Source: Flavobacteriia bacterium (GTDB lineage Bacteria; Bacteroidota; Bacteroidia; Flavobacteriales_D; Crocinitomicaceae). Taken from it: a DNA stretch of 64,000 bases. The position numbers were made by a program, and so were the translations under genes. Location of the stretch: positions 1 to 64,000 of the forward strand of contig JACOTM010000122.1 of NCBI GenBank assembly GCA_016178305.1. Direction: 5' to 3'. The notes beneath the pieces are model-generated. The model searched no databases. It saw only the letters and a list, made by a program, of their open reading frames with translations, and was not told the origin of the DNA. This document shows positions 45,657-55,154 of the stretch, in pieces. How positions within the stretch are numbered: the first letter of the stretch is position 1; every line of letters begins with the position of its first letter.

Positions 45657-47714
45657 ATGCAATCTTTAAATAAAAATTCATTCGATTTATTTGACAAACC
45701 AGTTTTAGGGCATCCGCAAGGATTATTCATTCTTTTCTTTACTGAAATGTGGGAGCGCTTTTCATATTATGGAATGCGAGCTTTGCTGGTATTGTTTTTA
45801 ATGGCTTCCATCGGTGAAGGAGGTTGGGATTGGACAAGTGTTCAAGCAATGTCCTTGTATGGAACTTATACTTCCATGGTTTATTTAACCCCTATTTTAG
45901 GCGGTTACTTAGCTGACCGTTTTTTAGGATACCGAAACGCTGTATTAATTGGTGCAATTGTAATGACATTAGGACATGTTTCAATGGCTTTAGAATTTCA
46001 TCATATTTTCTTATACATCGGAATTGGATGTTTAATTATTGGAAACGGCTTTTTTAAACCCAATATGACTTCCATAATTTCAACAATGTATAAGCATGCA
46101 CCAGAGAAAAAAGACGGTGCTTATACAATTTTTTACATGGGAGTAAATGCAGGATCTTTCTTAGGAATTATGTTATGTGGTTATTTAGGGGAAACGTTAG
46201 GATGGTCTTATGGTTTTGGTTTAGCTGGAATATTCATGATTTTAGGTATGATTCAGTTTTATTTCTCTCAAAAAATATTTGGAACTATTGGTGAAAAACC
46301 AGAAAAAACATCAATTGAAAGTCCAAAAGAATTCAAATTAGAGTTTGAAGGCGATCGTTTGAATCCTTTTACTCAAATTGACAAAATAATCATATTTATT
46401 TGTGCTCTTGCCGGATTGATATGGGTTATCAATGATCCGATGAGTACCATTGCGGAGACAAATATTTTAAAGTTCGGGGCGTTTGATGCTTCGAATTATA
46501 TCATTTTGGGAGCTGTCATCTTATTCTTTTACTTATTGTTTTCAAGAATTATTAGATATCCAAAAATTACGAGAGATCGTATGATTGCGATTGTCACTTT
46601 CGCATTATTCATGGTCGTATACAATGCTTCTTTTGAGCAGGCAGGTGGTTCTATGACGATTTTTGCGAAGCAATTTACAGGTAGAAATTTATTAGGAACA
46701 GATGCAACTATTTTTTCAATTATTGATGCTACAATTACGATTGCTCCAATTTTAGTGATTACATGGGTGTTGTTTATGTTATTCAAACGTATCTATAAAA
46801 AATACATTATTTCAACTATAATTTTGATCATAAGCTTTTCATTTGTTTGGATATTGATTTCTTGGAAAATAAATAGAGATATGAATTCCAAATCATTTAA
46901 AGTGGAGTATACAACTTTTACTGAATCTAAATTAAATGAAGAAACAGGAAAAAAAGAAAATGTTGAAACAATTGTATATTCTTCATTAAAAAGCAGTAAA
47001 ATTAAAAGAATTGTAAAAGGATTTAATAAAGCAACAATTGATGTCACTACCGCTGATAAATTTAATGTTGGCTCAGAAGTTTATTTACTGGACACAGATA
47101 AACAAGGACATTTAAAATATGTGTCTAAAGAGAAATCCACTAATATTGAAAAATCTAGGTTGGTAAAGGGTAAGGTCATTGAAATTAAGAAAGGTTTAGA
47201 GGTAAAAGCTTCTTGGTTTGGCATTCTGAATTCTTTATTTATTATTCTTTTAGCACCACTATTTTCAAAATGGTGGGAAAGTAAATTTAATCCCGGTGCT
47301 TCTGTGAAATACGGTATTGGTTTAATTTTTATAGGCTTGGGATTCGGGGCGTTGGCTTTGGGTTCAATGGGGATTATAAAAGGCGCCACAAGTGCTTCCG
47401 TTAGTATGTTGTGGTTAGTTGCAGCTTATTTATTCCATACTTTGGGCGAACTGTGTATTTCACCAGTATCCTTGTCTTATGTGAGTAAATTAGTCCCTGG
47501 AAGAATGATTGCATTAATGTTTGGTGTTTGGTACATCGCATTAGCAATTGGAAATAAAATAGCAGGAAAAATGGGTGGACAAATTGAAGCGATACAAAAA
47601 GATAATTCCATCAGTTATTTTTTCATGATTTTCACCATCATCCCCGTATCTATTGGAATAATTGCAATATTAATATACCCTGCATTAAAGAAAATAATGC
47701 ATGGGGTGAAGTAA
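45657..47714 (+). CDS. POT/PTR family proton-dependent peptide transporter with a long inserted loop
   Basis: Inner-membrane symporter of 685 residues for di- and tripeptides. The POT signature FTEMWERFSYYGMRALL (ExxERFxYYG) lies at the start, the second signature GNGFFKPNMTS in helix 4, and FEQAGGSM in helix 7. About residues 403-517 form a Lys- and Thr-rich soluble stretch between two membrane helices (from SWKINRDMNSK to KASWF); the two sister transporters lack it, accounting for the extra 190 residues. It is the first of three tandem POT genes. Long inserts occur in some Bacteroidota POTs, but I know no function for them. Confidence 0.93.
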   Translation: MQSLNKNSFDLFDKPVLGHPQGLFILFFTEMWERFSYYGMRALLVLFLMASIGEGGWDWTSVQAMSLYGTYTSMVYLTPILGGYLADRFLGYRNAVLIGAIVMTLGHVSMALEFHHIFLYIGIGCLIIGNGFFKPNMTSIISTMYKHAPEKKDGAYTIFYMGVNAGSFLGIMLCGYLGETLGWSYGFGLAGIFMILGMIQFYFSQKIFGTIGEKPEKTSIESPKEFKLEFEGDRLNPFTQIDKIIIFICALAGLIWVINDPMSTIAETNILKFGAFDASNYIILGAVILFFYLLFSRIIRYPKITRDRMIAIVTFALFMVVYNASFEQAGGSMTIFAKQFTGRNLLGTDATIFSIIDATITIAPILVITWVLFMLFKRIYKKYIISTIILIISFSFVWILISWKINRDMNSKSFKVEYTTFTESKLNEETGKKENVETIVYSSLKSSKIKRIVKGFNKATIDVTTADKFNVGSEVYLLDTDKQGHLKYVSKEKSTNIEKSRLVKGKVIEIKKGLEVKASWFGILNSLFIILLAPLFSKWWESKFNPGASVKYGIGLIFIGLGFGALALGSMGIIKGATSASVSMLWLVAAYLFHTLGELCISPVSLSYVSKLVPGRMIALMFGVWYIALAIGNKIAGKMGGQIEAIQKDNSISYFFMIFTIIPVSIGIIAILIYPALKKIMHGVK

Positions 47715-47800
47715 TTCTGTAAAAAAAATAATTTTTCAAAATAGTAGAATCAATAAAAAGTGAAATAATTTTTCTATTTTCACACCTTAAACTTTATAAA

Positions 47801-49270
47801 ATGAGTACTGAAGTAGTAGATAATTTAAACAACAACGAAAATTCCTTATTTGATAGGATTGAAGAACGAGGGACTCTTTTCGGACATCCAAAAGGGCTTT
47901 ATTTATTGTTCTTTACTGAATTATGGGAGCGCTTTTCATATTATGGAATGCGAGCTATTTTAATTCTATATATGACAAAATTATGGATTGAAAACGGTTT
48001 AAATATTCCTGAAAGTAGTGCAACATTAATTTACGGTTTCTTCACAGGATTTGTTTACTTCACTCCTATTTTAGGTGGCTGGGTAGCAGATAAATTCTTA
48101 GGGCAACGAAATGCAATTACAATTGGCGGTATCACGATGTTTTTAGGACAACTAACATTATTTAGTGTAAATACACATGTAGGACTTGCAATTGGATTAA
48201 TTTTATTAATCGTCGGTAATGGCTTTTTCAAACCAAATATTTCAACATTAGTTGGTCGTTTATATAAAGATGGAGATAACCGAAAAGATTCAGCTTTTTC
48301 TATATTTTACATGGGAATTAACATGGGTGCATTGATAGCGCCATTTGTAGTTGCAATTTTATGTAATGGCTGGTTTGCAACTAAAGGTGTAGATGAACAA
48401 GGAAAAGAAATCATTTTAAGCTACGGATATAAATATGGATTTTTAGCTGCGGCAATAGGGATGGCAATTGGACAAATATTATTTAACTTATTATCTAAAA
48501 AATATCTTTTAGAAATAGGGACTAAACCTTCAAAAGAATCCAAACTACCTAAAACGGAAACAGTCAATGGCACTCAGCAAAACATTGCTAAAGTTCCTTT
48601 AACAAATATTGAAAAACAACGTATAACCGTAATTTTCATTTTAACTTTTTTTGTAATATTTTTCTGGGCTGGTTTTGAACAAGCTGGTTCTTCTATGACT
48701 TTATATACTGATAAATATATTGATCGAACATTATTTGGAACCACAATATCAACTGAATTATTTCAGTCTGTAAATCCTCTATTTATTGTTCTATTAGCTC
48801 CATTTTTTGCATGGTTTTGGAATTCAAAATATGGTTCAAAATTAACAACTCCTGTTAAAATGAGTTTAGGGATGATTTTATTAGGCATCGGATTTTTATT
48901 CATGCTTTTCGCTACAACAGGTGTAATAACTGAAGGAGCTGGTGATCACGAAGTGGTTCGTCAAAAAGCTGCGTTAATATGGTTAGTAATGACGTACTTC
49001 TTTCATACAATTGGTGAATTATGTCTATCCCCTGTAGGTTTATCTATGATTACAAAATTAGCTCCAGCAAAATTAGCTTCAATGTTAATGGGAGTGTGGA
49101 TGTTATCCACTTTCGTAGCAAATATTATGGGCGGATTCATCGCTGCTTTTGTTGAGAAACTTGGTGCGGCAACTATTTTTGGGACCATTGCCATTTTTGT
49201 TATTTCATTAGGTTTATTAATGCTATTAGTAACCAAAAGATTATCTAAAATGATGCATGGCGTAAATTAA
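47801..49270 (+). CDS. POT/PTR family proton-dependent peptide transporter
   Basis: Second tandem transporter, 489 residues, the normal POT length. Signatures: FTELWERFSYYGMRAIL, GNGFFKPNISTLVG, and FEQAGSSMTLY. The first 25 residues (NNNENSLFDRIEERG) are an extra soluble lead. Twelve or more hydrophobic helices are visible. It is 86 bases after the first transporter and is followed by its own terminator (49293-49321), so it may form a two-gene unit with the first. Peptide specificity cannot be read; functional redundancy or different peptide sizes are both possible. Confidence 0.95.
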   Translation: MSTEVVDNLNNNENSLFDRIEERGTLFGHPKGLYLLFFTELWERFSYYGMRAILILYMTKLWIENGLNIPESSATLIYGFFTGFVYFTPILGGWVADKFLGQRNAITIGGITMFLGQLTLFSVNTHVGLAIGLILLIVGNGFFKPNISTLVGRLYKDGDNRKDSAFSIFYMGINMGALIAPFVVAILCNGWFATKGVDEQGKEIILSYGYKYGFLAAAIGMAIGQILFNLLSKKYLLEIGTKPSKESKLPKTETVNGTQQNIAKVPLTNIEKQRITVIFILTFFVIFFWAGFEQAGSSMTLYTDKYIDRTLFGTTISTELFQSVNPLFIVLLAPFFAWFWNSKYGSKLTTPVKMSLGMILLGIGFLFMLFATTGVITEGAGDHEVVRQKAALIWLVMTYFFHTIGELCLSPVGLSMITKLAPAKLASMLMGVWMLSTFVANIMGGFIAAFVEKLGAATIFGTIAIFVISLGLLMLLVTKRLSKMMHGVN

Positions 49271-49292
49271 TATTATAAAATTATTACTTTTG

Positions 49293-49321
49293 AAAGCAGT
49301 ACGTTTTGTACTGCTTTTTTT
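49293..49321 (+). terminator. Terminator between the second and third POT genes
   Basis: AAGCAGTAC, loop GTTTT (or four bases), GTACTGCTT followed by TTTTT: a stem of 8-9 bp with a T tract. It starts 22 bases after the stop at 49270, and the next ATG is 18 bases further. Confidence 0.85.
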
Positions 49322-49338
49322 ATTTCTAAATTTAAACA

Positions 49339-50832
49339 ATGGAAAAAAACTTATCGTTAGAAGAAATACAATCATTTAAAGGAAAGTTCCCGAAACAACT
49401 TTGGTATCTTTTCTTTTCTGAAATGTGGGAAAGATTCTGTTTTTACGGAATGAGGGGGATGCTAACTTATTTTATGGTTCATCATTTAATGATGTCTGAA
49501 ACAGTCGCTAATCTTCAATATGGAGCAACGCAGGCGTTTGTATATGCTTTCACATTTGTAGGAGGTTTATTTGCAGATAAATTATTAGGCTTTAGAAAAT
49601 CACTCTTTTGGGGAGGTCTTTTAATGATAACTGGAAGTTGTATTTTAGCAGTTGACCCTAAAGAATTTTTCTTTATTGGAATTAGTTTCACCATAATAGG
49701 AACTGGATTTTTTAAACCAAACATATCTACAATGGTTGGATCTTTATACAAATCTGATGACAACAGACGTGATGCTGGTTTTTCACTTTTTTATTCTGGA
49801 ATTAATATCGGTGCTTTATTAGGTGGATATGCTTGCATTTATTTAGGGAAAAATTATTCTTGGAATTTAGCTTTTGGACTAGCAGCAATTGTTATGGCTA
49901 TTAGTTTAATAACTTTTGTATTTACTCAAAATAGTTTAGGACCTATTGGATTGACACCGACAAAAAAAGACAAAAATGGTAATGAGATAGAAATCAAAAA
50001 AACAAATCAATATTTAGTATATTTAGGTTCATTACTGGTCATTCCTATAATTATGACTTTAGTTTCTAAAACAGAATACACAGATTATTTTATGTATTTA
50101 ATAGGTCCCGCAACTTTAATTTATCTTTTTTATGAAATGTCGAAATGCAACAAAGAAGAAAAAAAGAAATTATTTGCAGCATTAATATTTATTGTTTTTT
50201 CAATCATTTTTTGGGCATTTTTTGAACAAAGTGGCGGTTCTCTTAGTTTGTTTGCTGCAAACAATCTAAATGATAAACTTTTAGGAGTAACTGCTGATCC
50301 TAACGGGGTTAATAATGCTTCAAATTCACTTTTTGTAATAATTTTCGCACCAATTTTAGGAATTATATGGATTGCAATGTCAAAAAAGAAAATTGAACCA
50401 AATACATTAATAAAATTTGGTTTAGGCTTCATTTTTTTAGCTATTGCTTTTTATGTATTCTACGCAACTCGTTTTTTTGCAGATAAAAATGGAGTTACAT
50501 CTTTAGATATGTTCACGCTTGCTTATTTTATTATCACTTTTGGTGAGTTATGTTTATCTCCAATAGGATTATCAATCATGACAAAGCTTTCTACAAAAAA
50601 TTTACAGGGCGTAATGATGGGAATGTGGTTTTTAGCTAGTGCGTATGGTCAATATGCTGCTGGTATTCTTGGAGCTGGCATGGCAAGTACAGGAGAACAC
50701 GCAACAAAAAGTGAAAAATTAATTACATATACCGATGGCTATTATCATTTAGCTATATACGCATTAATTGCAGGAATCATTATCATATCATTATCCCCAT
50801 TCATCAAAAAATTAATGGGTAATGTAAAATAA
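49339..50832 (+). CDS. POT/PTR family proton-dependent peptide transporter
   Basis: Third tandem transporter, 497 residues. Signatures: FSEMWERFCFYGMRGML, GTGFFKPNISTMVG, and FEQSGGSLSLF. It is the most diverged of the three (the helix-1 Tyr-Tyr pair is Phe-Tyr) and begins only 18 bases after a terminator, so its expression would depend on read-through or a promoter within the hairpin region. Fourteen hydrophobic segments are suggested. It ends before a convergent gene. Confidence 0.95.
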   Translation: MEKNLSLEEIQSFKGKFPKQLWYLFFSEMWERFCFYGMRGMLTYFMVHHLMMSETVANLQYGATQAFVYAFTFVGGLFADKLLGFRKSLFWGGLLMITGSCILAVDPKEFFFIGISFTIIGTGFFKPNISTMVGSLYKSDDNRRDAGFSLFYSGINIGALLGGYACIYLGKNYSWNLAFGLAAIVMAISLITFVFTQNSLGPIGLTPTKKDKNGNEIEIKKTNQYLVYLGSLLVIPIIMTLVSKTEYTDYFMYLIGPATLIYLFYEMSKCNKEEKKKLFAALIFIVFSIIFWAFFEQSGGSLSLFAANNLNDKLLGVTADPNGVNNASNSLFVIIFAPILGIIWIAMSKKKIEPNTLIKFGLGFIFLAIAFYVFYATRFFADKNGVTSLDMFTLAYFIITFGELCLSPIGLSIMTKLSTKNLQGVMMGMWFLASAYGQYAAGILGAGMASTGEHATKSEKLITYTDGYYHLAIYALIAGIIIISLSPFIKKLMGNVK

Positions 50833-50849
50833 CATAGAATATCTTTCTT

Positions 50850-50875
50850 AAGACTCTTCAATCATGGAGAGTCTT
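50850..50875. terminator. Hairpin between convergent genes (bidirectional terminator candidate)
   Basis: AAGACTCT / AGAGTCTT, 8 bp perfect, with a 10-base loop, located between the stop of the third POT gene (50832) and the stop of the T9SS protein gene (50878). T tracts on both sides are short, so its strength is uncertain. Confidence 0.55.
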
Positions 50876-50877
50876 CC

Positions 50878-52287
50878 TTACTCTACCAAAAACCTTTTGA
50901 TAAATATATTTCTTTCTGATATTAATTTAGCATAATATATTCCTGAAATCAATTCATTCATATTTAAAATTGTTTTTGATTCTGTTAAATATTCTTGACG
51001 AATAATCTTCCCTGATAAATCTATTATTTCCAAATAAATACTTCTCGTTTCAGATAATAACTTAACCGTTAATTCATTTTTGACAGGATTAGGGAAGATT
51101 TGAAACCTATTATCTTCATTGTTATTTAATTCATTCGCACAATTATCATACGTCAAAATTTTTATTCCTGTAGAATCTGATTGAAAAGGTATATAAGGCC
51201 AAGGTACGCAAGCATAAGATAAATAAATTTGATTCGAATAAATATTCACACCCCATGTTCCTAAATTATTCTCAACTCCTCCATAGAAATCTAATGAATC
51301 TGGATAAGTTGGATTAGTGACATCTAAAACGTACATATCACTTTTACCGGAAGATACAAAAAGTTGATTACAAGCTGAATTTAATCGTATTTCGTTGGTG
51401 TGAACAGGGCTAGTGAACCAATTATTGTTCGGACAATCGTAAGGATTCCACCAACCTATTAGTTGAATATTTAATGGATCTGAAATATTCAAAACTTCAA
51501 CTCCGCAATAATCAACAGCTACATAAGCCAAAGTATCATTTAACACAATGTTATTATAGGCTTTAGGATGATCCAAAGGAGTGTACATTACGGAATTACA
51601 ATAATGACTTATCTCTATTGGTTGTTGTTTATTTGTTACATCTATCACTCGAATTCCACCACCATCATAACAGGCAAAAACAGTATCATTTCGAACCTCC
51701 ATTCCTCTCAAATTAAAAACATTTACATTGTTCGGATTGTTTATTGGAAAATTAATATCCGGAATAAATTGAGATTCAAATTGAATCGTGTATTTATCAG
51801 CTACATTTAAAACAATTAATCCATCTTGCATAGCTCCTAAATAAGCAAAATCACCCTCTACCTGAACTATTCCCGCCCCATGTATTGAATTCGGTTTAAA
51901 ATAATAATCCGTAACGAATGGAGAATTGGGGTTTTGAACATCAATTATTGCCATACCTGTTGAATCACTATTCCAAATATTTCCTAAAGCTAAATAAATA
52001 TAATTTCCTTGTTGCGTTAAGTTAATAACCTCCATGCCTAAAAATGATGATGTTGAAATTGTAGCTACTAAAGTGGGAGTAGTAAGGTCTGAAATATTAA
52101 ATACTCTCAATCCTGCTTCTTTATTCGCAACATATAAAAATGGTCTATCTTCAGAATCATGCGCCATTGAAAGTGTCAATTGAGAACATATTGAAGCTAT
52201 TTTTGACTGAAATTGAATATTTATATTCGTCTGTGAAAATGTCATTTTTGAGATCAAAACAACACAAAATAAAAACGATTTCTTCAT
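50878..52287 (-). CDS. Secreted LVIVD-repeat (beta-propeller-like) protein with T9SS type A sorting domain
   Basis: A 469-residue exported protein. A signal peptide (about residues 1-18, ending KMTFSQ) is followed by several LVIVD-type propeller repeats of about 45 residues, recognised by GLRVFNISDLTTP, GMAIIDVQNP, GLIVLNVADK, GIRVIDVTNKQQP, GVEVLNISDPLN and MYVLDVTNP. The last about 80 residues are a T9SS type A sorting domain (QIFPNPVKNEL, IDLSGKIIRQE, SGIYYAKLIS, KRFLVE). It is exported through T9SS and probably bound to the cell surface or released. Function beyond that is unknown. Confidence 0.92.
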   Translation of the reverse strand: MKKSFLFCVVLISKMTFSQTNINIQFQSKIASICSQLTLSMAHDSEDRPFLYVANKEAGLRVFNISDLTTPTLVATISTSSFLGMEVINLTQQGNYIYLALGNIWNSDSTGMAIIDVQNPNSPFVTDYYFKPNSIHGAGIVQVEGDFAYLGAMQDGLIVLNVADKYTIQFESQFIPDINFPINNPNNVNVFNLRGMEVRNDTVFACYDGGGIRVIDVTNKQQPIEISHYCNSVMYTPLDHPKAYNNIVLNDTLAYVAVDYCGVEVLNISDPLNIQLIGWWNPYDCPNNNWFTSPVHTNEIRLNSACNQLFVSSGKSDMYVLDVTNPTYPDSLDFYGGVENNLGTWGVNIYSNQIYLSYACVPWPYIPFQSDSTGIKILTYDNCANELNNNEDNRFQIFPNPVKNELTVKLLSETRSIYLEIIDLSGKIIRQEYLTESKTILNMNELISGIYYAKLISERNIFIKRFLVE

Positions 52288-52523
52288 ATCTAAACTTTTA
52301 GTAACTCCTACTTTTAATCAAATAAACACCAAAACTTCTTAATTTTAATACAAATTAGGGAAAATATTTAAAATACTAACCTGAGTTCGTTCAAAAAAGA
52401 CAAGTTTTTCAGTAATAAAAGACGTTTATTTAGCTTCACTGAAATTTCGTATTCTTAAGAATTTAAAGAATTTTGAACGTAAAAGGCTTAAAATATAGAA
52501 GTCTGAAAATTGCTTTTTTTTTC

Positions 52524-52531
52524 TAACTTTG
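52524..52531 (+). promoter_or_regulatory. -7 box upstream of the truncated phnA-like gene
   Basis: TAACTTTG, matching TAnnTTTG, 47 bases before the stop codon that closes the phnA frame and 173 bases before its only in-frame ATG. No clear -33 TTG at proper spacing. The other bases of 52288-52577 show nothing I can name. Confidence 0.4.
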
Positions 52532-52580
52532 CATTGATATTATAACCTGATTGGGTTACTTTATAAAATAAACAAATTAA

Positions 52581-53078
52581 GCAAAATCAAGACAAAATAA
52601 TGGTAGAGTTGATGATTTTATTTCTGTTTGTGGAACTTGTAAAGACCAAATAGAAAATCCTGATAAAGCAGATGCAAACCATTGGAGATGCTTAAACGAC
52701 AGTATGTGGAGTGAGGTTCAAGCTGTTCAAGTTATGGCATGGAGAATGTTACAACGCTTAAAGTCTGAAGGATGGCCTCAAGATTTATTGGATATGCTTT
52801 ATTTAGATGATGAAACATTAATTTGGGCCAAAGCAACTGGTGAAGGTGAAGATAAAGAAGCCGAAGATTTTCACAAAGATGTCAATGGCGTTCGCATCGA
52901 AGCTGGAGATACGGTTGTGTTAATAAAAGATTTAAATGTTAAGGGTGGTGGTTTCACAGCTAAAAGAGGAACTGCTGTTAGAAATGTTTCATTAGACCAC
53001 GATAACACAAATTATATTGAAGGAAAAGTAAACGGACAGACAATTGTAATTATTACTGAATACGTTAAGAAATCTTAA
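52581..53078 (+). pseudogene. PhnA/YjdM-like gene apparently lacking its 5' end (open frame without ATG before 52704)
   Basis: The frame is open from 52581 to TAA at 53076-53078. Its conserved protein sequence begins upstream of the only in-frame ATG (52704): residues such as SVCGTCKDQIENPDK and ANHWRCLNDS, which belong to PhnA/YjdM homologs, lie between 52623 and 52703. The expected N-terminal zinc ribbon (KCELC-type) is absent in all three plus frames, and a stop sits at 52578. From 52704 a 124-residue protein could still be made, with the intact C-terminal PhnA domain (DVNGVRIEAGDTVVLI, GKVNGQTIVIITEYV). The likely cause is a deletion between promoter and codon about 35-45, or an unusual non-ATG start. 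The family's role is unclear despite its phosphonate name. Confidence 0.65.
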
Positions 53079-53088
53079 TAAATTTCAA

Positions 53089-53140
53089 ACTTCGACTTCC
53101 GCTTAATCCTCTAATTACGAGAACGAAGCAAAGTCGAAGT
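53089..53140. repeat. Inverted repeat at the convergent gene ends
   Basis: ACTTCGACTT (53089-53098) and AAGTCGAAGT (53131-53140) pair perfectly over 10 bp; allowing one bulge the arms extend inward (GCTT / AAGC). The right arm lies inside the last codons of the GT2 gene. No T tract follows on either side, so it is only a weak terminator candidate. Confidence 0.5.
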
Positions 53141-54214
53141 CCTTCCTTTCCATTTCGGCTTATAAATAGGAATTAATAGTATTAAAGCTAAAATATAAAA
53201 AGGATAAATAAAAGAAGTTAATGGTAAGAAAAACCATGTTTTAATTCGTTCTATTTTTTTAAAATAAGCATAAAAGACAAGTAAATCTAGCATTATTTTA
53301 ATTGTAGTAAAATAAAATAATGCTACCCATTTTTGACTGAATATCTCCTCAAAAACAATTGATATAAAACTGAAATGAACGACTAATGCTACAATTGCTA
53401 ATCCATTACTTAACTGGTCGTTCACTTTATTTCCTTTATTTATCCATCGTAAACGCTGATTAAAAAATTCAGAAATAGTATGCGGAGTATTTGTTGATAC
53501 GCTATTTTCTACATTAACAATTGTTTGAATCGAACAATTATTTTCAATAAAATCTTTTAATAAAAAAACATCATCGCCTGAAAAAACATTTTGATGTTTC
53601 TCAAAAGTATCGTATCTTTCAAAAGTAGATTTCTTAAATAATAAATTTGCTCCACTAGCAATATACGGTCTTTTCAAACCTGCAACAGCTACATTCAACG
53701 CATTTGAAATCGCATAATCTATTTCATATATTTTTTCACAAAATCCAACTCCTTTCATCACTACAGGAAGTATGGATAAATCACATTTTGATAATTTTTC
53801 TAAGTATTCAAAATAAGAATTAGAAAATTCAAGATCAGAATCTAAAGTTAAAATATAATCAGTTTTCACAAATAACATCCCGTATCGAATTGCTTGTTTT
53901 TTTCCTTTTAAATTTTCAGGCATTTTTTCACAAAAACAATTTAATTCGGCCGCTTCCAGCAACATCAATCCACCATCTTCAGAATGATCGTCTATAAAAA
54001 TAATTCCTGCTGGAAATTTGGTTTGATTTTTTATACAATGTATGAAACGAGGTAAATTTTTCGCTTCATTTCTAAAAGGAATAATAACCGTAAGATCTTC
54101 TAATTTAATTTTTTCAAATGTACTTTGTTTAGAAAACTGAATTTTTGTCCCTCTAAGTAACAAACAGCTCAAAAGGAAATAAATCAATAAAAATGTACAA
54201 CTAATTTCAACCAC
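53111..54214 (-). CDS. GT2 family membrane glycosyltransferase
   Basis: A 367-residue membrane-anchored GT2 enzyme. One hydrophobic helix at the N-terminus, then the catalytic domain with TVIIPFRNEAKNL, IDDHSEDG, the metal-binding LDSDLE, a GDDVFLL acceptor motif, and QRLRW, the product-binding QxxRW motif of processive-type GT2 enzymes; three hydrophobic helices follow. It overlaps the flippase-like gene by 8 bases, giving a two-gene unit that may build and move a lipid-linked sugar. Substrate not known. Confidence 0.9.
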   Translation of the reverse strand: MVEISCTFLLIYFLLSCLLLRGTKIQFSKQSTFEKIKLEDLTVIIPFRNEAKNLPRFIHCIKNQTKFPAGIIFIDDHSEDGGLMLLEAAELNCFCEKMPENLKGKKQAIRYGMLFVKTDYILTLDSDLEFSNSYFEYLEKLSKCDLSILPVVMKGVGFCEKIYEIDYAISNALNVAVAGLKRPYIASGANLLFKKSTFERYDTFEKHQNVFSGDDVFLLKDFIENNCSIQTIVNVENSVSTNTPHTISEFFNQRLRWINKGNKVNDQLSNGLAIVALVVHFSFISIVFEEIFSQKWVALFYFTTIKIMLDLLVFYAYFKKIERIKTWFFLPLTSFIYPFYILALILLIPIYKPKWKGRTSTLLRSRN

Positions 54215-55139
54215 GAATTTCTTTTCTTTTACATATAAAGATACTTAATATAGCAGGAAAAGCTAAATTAATAAACCATAATAAAACCGAAGAAACAATT
54301 ATTTCCAATTCAGATAAGCCAATTGCAGTTAACACAAGTAATGCTATAGATTCTCTAATCATTAATTTACCAAACCAAAGAGATGGAATCAAAGTCGTCC
54401 ATAAAAAAATCTGCCAAATCCAAAAAAAAGATTCTAGCGAAAGTGTACGAATAAACGAGTTTAAGATTAACCAAAACTGAATCGTAAAAACAAAATGTCG
54501 TAATAAACTTAACAGCATCACATTCAATCTAAAACCTTTTGCATTCACGATATGAAGCAACATTTTCTGAAATAATTTTAATCGAATAATGAATGAACTC
54601 GAAATAAATTCAAAAAAGAAGTAAACAACTAGAGAAAGTAACACAAGTAAACCGACCCCAAGTATGTAATAATTGACAGACATACCAATTGGAGTTTTGT
54701 ACAAAACAAATAATGCAATAAATCCAAAAAAGATACTTGCAAAAAATTGTGAAAAATTCGACAGCAGGGTCATTAAAATAATAGGCACACGATGGCGTCT
54801 TTGAAAATAAAATATTCGCCCAATAAAATTTCCCAACATATTTGGAGTAATCAGACCTGTAGCAATCCCTGCGAAAAAAGATTTAATTTCAACACTGAAT
54901 GAAACTTTTAATTGTAATACTTTCAAAGTCAATAACCACTTTTTCCATTCCAGAAACCAATTCACAAAAACTAATAAAAATCCAACAACCAAAAAAGAAG
55001 GTCGATAAACAGTTAAAGAATTCCAATCAGAAACATTCACTTTAGACAATTGATTTTTCAGCAACCAAATGATTGCCAGAAAAAGAATCATTTTAAAAAA
55101 AATGAAAAATATCGACTGTTTTTTTTTAGCTTTAACCAA
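54207..55139 (-). CDS. Flippase-like / lysylphosphatidylglycerol-synthase transmembrane-domain protein
   Basis: A 310-residue polytopic membrane protein with seven or eight helices, of the group whose domain is named after the membrane part of MprF. The family-like stretch FFAGIATGLITPNMLGNFIGRIFYF and the C-terminal Trp/Leu-rich helices are visible. The first ATG in frame is at 55091, but the better start is TTG at 55139, because it adds the positively charged VKAKKKQ lead that such proteins carry before helix 1. It is translationally coupled to the GT2 gene and divergent from ruvC, with only 15 bases between starts. A lipid or lipid-sugar translocation role is inferred. Confidence 0.8.
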   Translation of the reverse strand: MVKAKKKQSIFFIFFKMILFLAIIWLLKNQLSKVNVSDWNSLTVYRPSFLVVGFLLVFVNWFLEWKKWLLTLKVLQLKVSFSVEIKSFFAGIATGLITPNMLGNFIGRIFYFQRRHRVPIILMTLLSNFSQFFASIFFGFIALFVLYKTPIGMSVNYYILGVGLLVLLSLVVYFFFEFISSSFIIRLKLFQKMLLHIVNAKGFRLNVMLLSLLRHFVFTIQFWLILNSFIRTLSLESFFWIWQIFLWTTLIPSLWFGKLMIRESIALLVLTAIGLSELEIIVSSVLLWFINLAFPAILSIFICKRKEIRG

Positions 55140-55154
55140 ACGAAGTATAAAATA

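Noticed and set aside
52596-52653. Short plus frame from ATG 52600 as the true start of the phnA-like gene
   Set aside because: It is in another frame and ends after about 17 codons without any zinc-ribbon cysteines.
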